From Sunxiuqinia indica (GTDB taxonomy: Bacteria; Bacteroidota; Bacteroidia; Bacteroidales; Prolixibacteraceae), in assembly GCF_009847015.1 (NCBI RefSeq), contig NZ_WVEM01000003.1, positions 186,001-250,000 on the forward strand: a stretch of 64,000 nucleotides of DNA. The letters are read 5' to 3'. This document shows positions 60,049 to 64,000 of this stretch, piece by piece (the first letter of the stretch is position 1; each line of letters starts with the position of its first letter). The notes below the pieces were generated by a model. That model did no database searches and was not told the origin of the DNA. It worked only from the letters and a program-made list of their open reading frames with translations. Made by a program: the position numbers and the translations under genes.

Positions 60049-61425
60049 ATGAAAAAAATGGATCGATTGACTTTAATGGCGAGCTTCGTCTTGCCTTTTT
60101 TACTGGGTGCTTGCACCAATCAAACAGAACAAACACAAAAAACGGAGCCGGCAACTGATACAACAACACCGTTGCATTTACTTCAGCCCGATTACCCTAC
60201 ACCCTATGGTGCACCGACGATTGATGAAGTAACCAAAGTAATTGATCGCGTTTATACTTATTTGGATGAATCAACACCAGCAAAAGTGATTGATGGCGAG
60301 ACCAAAGAAGAAGTGAGCGATTTTACTTCGCTACCGGAAGAGGCTGTTTTTGTTCAGGGAGATTTTCGCCTGACAAGTTATGAATGGGGAGTAACTTACG
60401 CCGGAATGTTGCTGGCTACTGAAATGACTGGAGATTCACGTTACGCCGATTATACCAAAGAGCGCTTGGGCTTAATTAACAAACTGGCTAATTACTATTG
60501 GAGCCTCGGAGATGTTGATGCAGAGACCCATTCGTTGATTCATTCGGTATTGCATCCGGGAGCTTTGGATGATGCCGGAGCAATTTGCGCTGCAATGATT
60601 AAAACAGAGCGGTTGGAAACGATGGAAAGTTTGCGTCCGATGATTGATAATTTTGCAGAATACATTCATAATAAGCAGTTTCGTTTACCCGACGGAACAC
60701 TGGCTCGTAATCGTCCGCAACCAAACACCTTGTGGCTGGATGATTTGTTTATGAGTGTACCAGCTTTGGCACAAATGGGAAAATTGACTGGCGATTCAAA
60801 GTACTACGATGACGCTGTAAAGCAAGTCCTTCAATTCTCCGAGCGCATGTTTAATGCTGAAAAAGGATTATACATGCACGGGTGGGTACAGCACATGGAC
60901 ATTCATCCACAATTTCATTGGGCGCGTGCGAATGGTTGGGCGGTCATGACCTTGGTTGAATTGTTGGATGTACTGCCTGAAAACCATGAGGGCTTTGACG
61001 CTGTGTTGGAACAGTTGCAAGCCCATATTAAAGGATTGTCTAAATACCAGCATGGAACTGGTTTCTGGCATCAGCTAATTGATCGTAATGACACGTATTT
61101 AGAAACTTCTGCAACAGCAATTTATACCTATTCCATTGCTAAGGCAATCAATCGGGGTTGGATTGACAAGTACGCTTATGCACCGGTTGCTATGCTCGGT
61201 TGGAATGCTGTTACAACGATGGTAAACGACAAAGGGCAGGTTGAAGGTACATGTGTAGGAACCGGCATGGGATTCGATCCTGCTTTCTACTACTACCGAC
61301 CGATCAATGTGTATGCAGCACATGGGTATGGTCCGGTTTTACTTGCGGGCGCCGAAGTCATCAATCTACTGAAAAGTCATGCGTTTGAAATTAATGACAG
61401 TTCATTGCAGATGATAAAAGAATAG
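60049..61425 (+). CDS. Unsaturated rhamnogalacturonyl hydrolase, GH105, lipoprotein
   Basis: GH105 enzymes (YteR/YesR type) remove the 4,5-unsaturated galacturonate that pectin lyases leave at the non-reducing end. The lipobox FLLGAC with C22 predicts a lipoprotein, probably periplasmic. The (alpha/alpha)6 barrel motifs are WLDDLFMSVPALAQMG with the candidate catalytic aspartate, FHWARANGWAVMTLVELLDVLP, TGFWHQLIDRNDTYLETSATAIYTYSIAKAINRG and AAHGYGPVLLAGAE. The length of 458 residues is a little more than usual, owing to a Thr- and Glu-rich linker after the lipobox. It completes the pathway from lyase product to free sugars in this locus. Confidence 0.9.
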   Translation: MKKMDRLTLMASFVLPFLLGACTNQTEQTQKTEPATDTTTPLHLLQPDYPTPYGAPTIDEVTKVIDRVYTYLDESTPAKVIDGETKEEVSDFTSLPEEAVFVQGDFRLTSYEWGVTYAGMLLATEMTGDSRYADYTKERLGLINKLANYYWSLGDVDAETHSLIHSVLHPGALDDAGAICAAMIKTERLETMESLRPMIDNFAEYIHNKQFRLPDGTLARNRPQPNTLWLDDLFMSVPALAQMGKLTGDSKYYDDAVKQVLQFSERMFNAEKGLYMHGWVQHMDIHPQFHWARANGWAVMTLVELLDVLPENHEGFDAVLEQLQAHIKGLSKYQHGTGFWHQLIDRNDTYLETSATAIYTYSIAKAINRGWIDKYAYAPVAMLGWNAVTTMVNDKGQVEGTCVGTGMGFDPAFYYYRPINVYAAHGYGPVLLAGAEVINLLKSHAFEINDSSLQMIKE

Positions 61426-61441
61426 CGAAAAAAATTGATGG

Positions 61442-62512
61442 ATGAAACATTCAATCATTACCTTCTTTCTCTTGTTTGCAGGAGCTTTTAGTTGCTGGTC
61501 GCAGGATAACAGGGAGTTTAAAATATTTCAGTTTCCCAAAGACCAAATCCCGGTCATCAACGGTCTGGTTGATGACTGGGATCTGGTTCCCGATAGCTAT
61601 ACTGTTGGGATGGATCAAGTGTGGGATGACAGCCAAAAACATGAAAAGGCTGACCCAGGAAACCTGACCTTTAGCGTAAAGGTGGGATGGGTGAAAGGGC
61701 TCAACCGGCTTTATTTTTTGTATGAAGCTTACGACAACTACTGGGATTTTTCTCGTCCCGGACTGCACAATGACACCTTTGAGCTGATCGTGGATGCCGA
61801 TCAATCCGGCGGGCCGTTCATCGATCGTTTTCACCCCAATAAGTCAATGGATCCAATGGATGCTTACTTTTCATTTCACGGGGTGCATGCTCAGAATTAC
61901 CATATTTTTACTCCGGCCGAAGGGAAGGATTGGACACTGGTTTGGGGAAGTCAGCCCTGGATTAAGGAATTGCCTTATGCGAATGCAGCCTATCAATATG
62001 ATTTTGAACCGGGTGAATCGGGGAACTTAGTGCTGGAATTTTGGATTACTCCTTTTGACTATGCCGGGAATGATCCATCCAGGGCAGTGAAGTCAATCCT
62101 CAATGAAAATAAATTGGTCAATCTGTGTTGGGCAGTAATAGACTATGATGACGTAAACAAGGAAAGTAACAATGGCTTTTGGAATTTGTCGAAAGAACAC
62201 ACCATGTATGGCAATGCTTCCTATGCTTTGCCTTTCAAATTGATGCCTATAGAGGAGTCGTTTAAAGAGCCTGTTGAAGCCAGTTGGGATTTTCAAGTGA
62301 TTGATATGGATCGAAGGTTGGTCGCTTTTCAAGACGAGTCAGAGGGTGACATCCAATCCTGGAAATGGGATTTCGGTGACGGAAAAACTTCGACCGAACA
62401 AAACCCTGTTCACCAGTATGAAGAAGCCGGTAAATATGTTGTCGTACTTTGGATCGAAGGTCCGCAAGGAAAATCCCGTTTGGCAAAAGTTTGGGATGTG
62501 GTCGTAAAATAA
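61442..62512 (+). CDS. CBM9/DOMON-like plus PKD domain secreted protein
   Basis: A 356-residue secreted protein; the signal ends near CWSQ (residue 21), and an alternative lipidation at the Cys in AFSC is not well supported. Residues about 25-265 resemble CBM9-type sugar-binding beta domains (IPVINGLVDDWDLVPDSYTVG, RLYFLYEAYDNYWDFSRPG, LHNDTFELIVDADQSGGPF). Residues about 270-355 are a PKD domain (SWKWDFGDGKTSTEQNPVHQYEEAGKYVV). No catalytic motif is visible. A binding protein at the cell surface for the target glycan is the likeliest role. Last gene of the locus, 16 bases after the GH105 gene. Confidence 0.7.
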   Translation: MKHSIITFFLLFAGAFSCWSQDNREFKIFQFPKDQIPVINGLVDDWDLVPDSYTVGMDQVWDDSQKHEKADPGNLTFSVKVGWVKGLNRLYFLYEAYDNYWDFSRPGLHNDTFELIVDADQSGGPFIDRFHPNKSMDPMDAYFSFHGVHAQNYHIFTPAEGKDWTLVWGSQPWIKELPYANAAYQYDFEPGESGNLVLEFWITPFDYAGNDPSRAVKSILNENKLVNLCWAVIDYDDVNKESNNGFWNLSKEHTMYGNASYALPFKLMPIEESFKEPVEASWDFQVIDMDRRLVAFQDESEGDIQSWKWDFGDGKTSTEQNPVHQYEEAGKYVVVLWIEGPQGKSRLAKVWDVVVK

Positions 62513-62561
62513 TGGGGAAGGAAATCGTTTTTCAAAGTTGCCGATAAGCAAACCGAAAACT

Positions 62562-63659
62562 TTAGATATCTACCAAATCATTCTTCAGGGCGTAAATGAT
62601 AACCTCCACAATATTTTTTGCGCCTGTTTTTTCCATGAGGTTTGCACGATGTTTTTCAACTGTTCGATCCGAAATGTTTAGTTGATCGGCAATCATTTTA
62701 ATGGGAAGACCTTTGCACGAAAGTGTAAGAACTTCCTGTTCCCGTTTTGAAAAAATATTTTTACCAACCAATACGTCTGATTGATCTTGGTGATATTTCA
62801 ATTGCGATGGTGTAAAGGCTTTGTGAAGCTTATGGGCAAGATCTCCCGAAATCGTAATTTTTTCTTCTTCCAGAATATTAACTAGTTTTTTATATTCTAC
62901 AGGAGGAGCTGTTGATTCAGTTTTGTGTTCGAGAGGGGATAGTAACCCAATCAGCAAAGTGAACCCACTATATTTTTGGCTGGGGGTTACATGCAACCTA
63001 AATTTCTCGGTGTCGCCATCAGCGTTTTTTATTTTTATGTCTTCCTGAAAATTATCACTCAACCCATTTATACACTTTAAAATCGGACCTTCAATCTTGT
63101 TATATTGCTTTGGCGTTAAGAGATCTTCGAATGTAGTATCTTTAATCTCAGCGTCCGACAAACCTGTAACTTCCAGAAAAGCTTTGTTTGTTTCATAAAT
63201 CGTTTCTCCATCAAAAACAAAGACACCGTATGGCGAAAGATTGAGTAAAGCTTTGTAATTATTTTTTCCAATATTTACCAGCTTTTCATATTTATCGAGC
63301 CTGACTTTAATCGATTTCAGTAAATCTTCGTTCTCAAAAGGTTTGACAATATAGTCATCAACTCCTAACTCAAGCCCCATCCGAATATCGTTTAATTCCG
63401 ATCTTCCGGTAATGAAGATGAAAGGTATCCTACTGGTCAGTATGCTGTCTTTAAGAATGTTGAAAACCTGATATCCGTCTATTGGTTTCATGTTTATATC
63501 ACACAAAATCAAATCAGGGCAATATTCATAAGCTTTTTGAATACCTTCCGCTCCGGAGCTAGCAATATCAGCTTGATAATTATTCAGCATCAATACATTT
63601 CTCAATGTCTTGCCCAATGCTAAATCATCTTCAATAATCAATATCTTTTTATCACTCAT
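62562..63659 (-). CDS. Response regulator with REC, PAS and LuxR-type HTH
   Basis: A DNA-binding response regulator of 365 residues. Receiver domain 1-125 with D54 in ILCDINMKPIDG, acidic pair E10/D11 and K in IVKPF; PAS domain at about 130-245 (LLNLSPYGVFVFDGETIYETNKAFLEVTG); LuxR/GerE helix-turn-helix at about 295-360 (FSKREQEVLTLSCKGLPIKMIADQLNISDRTVEKHRANLMEKTG). The internal PAS between receiver and HTH is uncommon for NarL-type regulators and suggests an extra signal input or dimer contact. Its start overlaps the end of the histidine kinase gene by 8 bases, so they form a two-component pair. Whether it controls the pectin locus, with which it is convergent, cannot be told. Confidence 0.92.
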   Translation of the reverse strand: MSDKKILIIEDDLALGKTLRNVLMLNNYQADIASSGAEGIQKAYEYCPDLILCDINMKPIDGYQVFNILKDSILTSRIPFIFITGRSELNDIRMGLELGVDDYIVKPFENEDLLKSIKVRLDKYEKLVNIGKNNYKALLNLSPYGVFVFDGETIYETNKAFLEVTGLSDAEIKDTTFEDLLTPKQYNKIEGPILKCINGLSDNFQEDIKIKNADGDTEKFRLHVTPSQKYSGFTLLIGLLSPLEHKTESTAPPVEYKKLVNILEEEKITISGDLAHKLHKAFTPSQLKYHQDQSDVLVGKNIFSKREQEVLTLSCKGLPIKMIADQLNISDRTVEKHRANLMEKTGAKNIVEVIIYALKNDLVDI

Positions 63660-64000
63660 TTACCGGTACTTTTATTTCTACTTTTGTTCCTTTTGAGAGG
63701 GAACTTTTAATCTCAGTTGTTCCATTCAGGCGTTCAATCGCTTTTTGTGCGATGGGTAATCCCAGACCAATGCCGCTAATCATCTTCACTTCTTCACAAC
63801 GATAAAACGGGAGGAAAATAGATTCGAGCTTGTCCTCTGGAATTCCGACGCCACTATCTTCAATCGTTACATTTACAAATTCGTCATCAGTAAAAATAGT
63901 AAGTATGACATCTTTTGCTGAGAATTTATAGGCATTATCTAATAATTGTGTGACAGCCATGATAAGCAAATGTTCGTCGGAGTTGAATGTGGTATGGGGC
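63652..64000 (-). CDS. Sensor histidine kinase, C-terminal part only
   Basis: The minus-strand frame is open up to the window edge, so only the C-terminal ~116 residues are present. They form the ATPase domain: N box TQLLDNAYKFSAKD, G1 box DSGVGIPEDK, F box FLPFYR and G2 box GIGLGLPIAQKAIERL. The sensor and the HisKA domain lie outside. The gene overlaps the response regulator gene, and thus is its cognate kinase. A TTG codon at 63969 is internal. Confidence 0.92.
   Translation of the reverse strand, partial: PHTTFNSDEHLLIMAVTQLLDNAYKFSAKDVILTIFTDDEFVNVTIEDSGVGIPEDKLESIFLPFYRCEEVKMISGIGLGLPIAQKAIERLNGTTEIKSSLSKGTKVEIKVPVNE

Noticed and set aside
1-64000. CRISPR array, insertion sequences, tRNA or rRNA genes
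   Set aside because: No spaced identical repeats, transposase genes, clover-leaf or rRNA-like sequences were noticed.

Overview
The window is a chromosomal segment of a member of the Bacteroidota, most likely of the order Marinilabiliales (Prolixibacteraceae-like). This rests on the SusC/SusD pair with an ECF sigma and FecR anti-sigma, the lipoprotein boxes, several -7 boxes of the form TAnnTTTG, the lack of strong Shine-Dalgarno sites, and the gene content. The taxonomic placement below phylum level is inference. No tRNA, rRNA, CRISPR array, transposase or integrase was seen.

Layout. 1-6378: housekeeping genes, the 3' part of recA and then a threonine operon (fused aspartokinase/homoserine dehydrogenase, a phosphoglycerate-mutase-like protein in the place of homoserine kinase, threonine synthase). 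6454-11713: an internally duplicated helical protein, the remains of a small coiled-coil gene, a large hybrid histidine kinase and a DUF1456 protein. 11838-15908: a lone GH28 pectinase and the cytochrome bd oxidase genes cydAB. 16301-19001: three A+T-rich genes (DUF2971 protein, membrane protein, small lipoprotein) with related boundary sequences, probably an acquired block. 19170-25257: a secreted fusion of two esterase domains, a small membrane protein and a fused 5-oxoprolinase.

25620-34859 is a five-gene operon of circularly permuted ATP-grasp, alpha-E and transglutaminase/DUF2126 proteins. The ATP-grasp and alpha-E pair occurs once as two genes and once as one fused gene, and two different transglutaminase-like proteins accompany them. 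The families have been predicted to make and process peptide-like amide bonds, but the product of such operons is unknown, and this is the least understood system in the window. 34912-38833 holds arginine decarboxylase and an arsR-arsC-acr3 arsenic resistance operon with a recognisable candidate operator.

39021-62512 is a polysaccharide utilisation locus. It opens with a GH51 arabinofuranosidase, the divergent ECF sigma and FecR genes and SusC/SusD, then a long co-directional run: PL22-like lyase, an unassigned secreted toroid-like protein, a PL26-type exo-rhamnogalacturonan lyase, a GH65-like protein, DUF4861 and DUF6250 proteins, a divergent GH28, a GH105 unsaturated-uronyl hydrolase and a CBM9-like/PKD protein. 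Together these suggest uptake and stepwise breakdown of pectin, mainly rhamnogalacturonan I. The lone GH28 at 11838 and the double esterase at 19170 could serve the same diet. The window ends in a response regulator and the C-terminal part of its overlapping histidine kinase gene.
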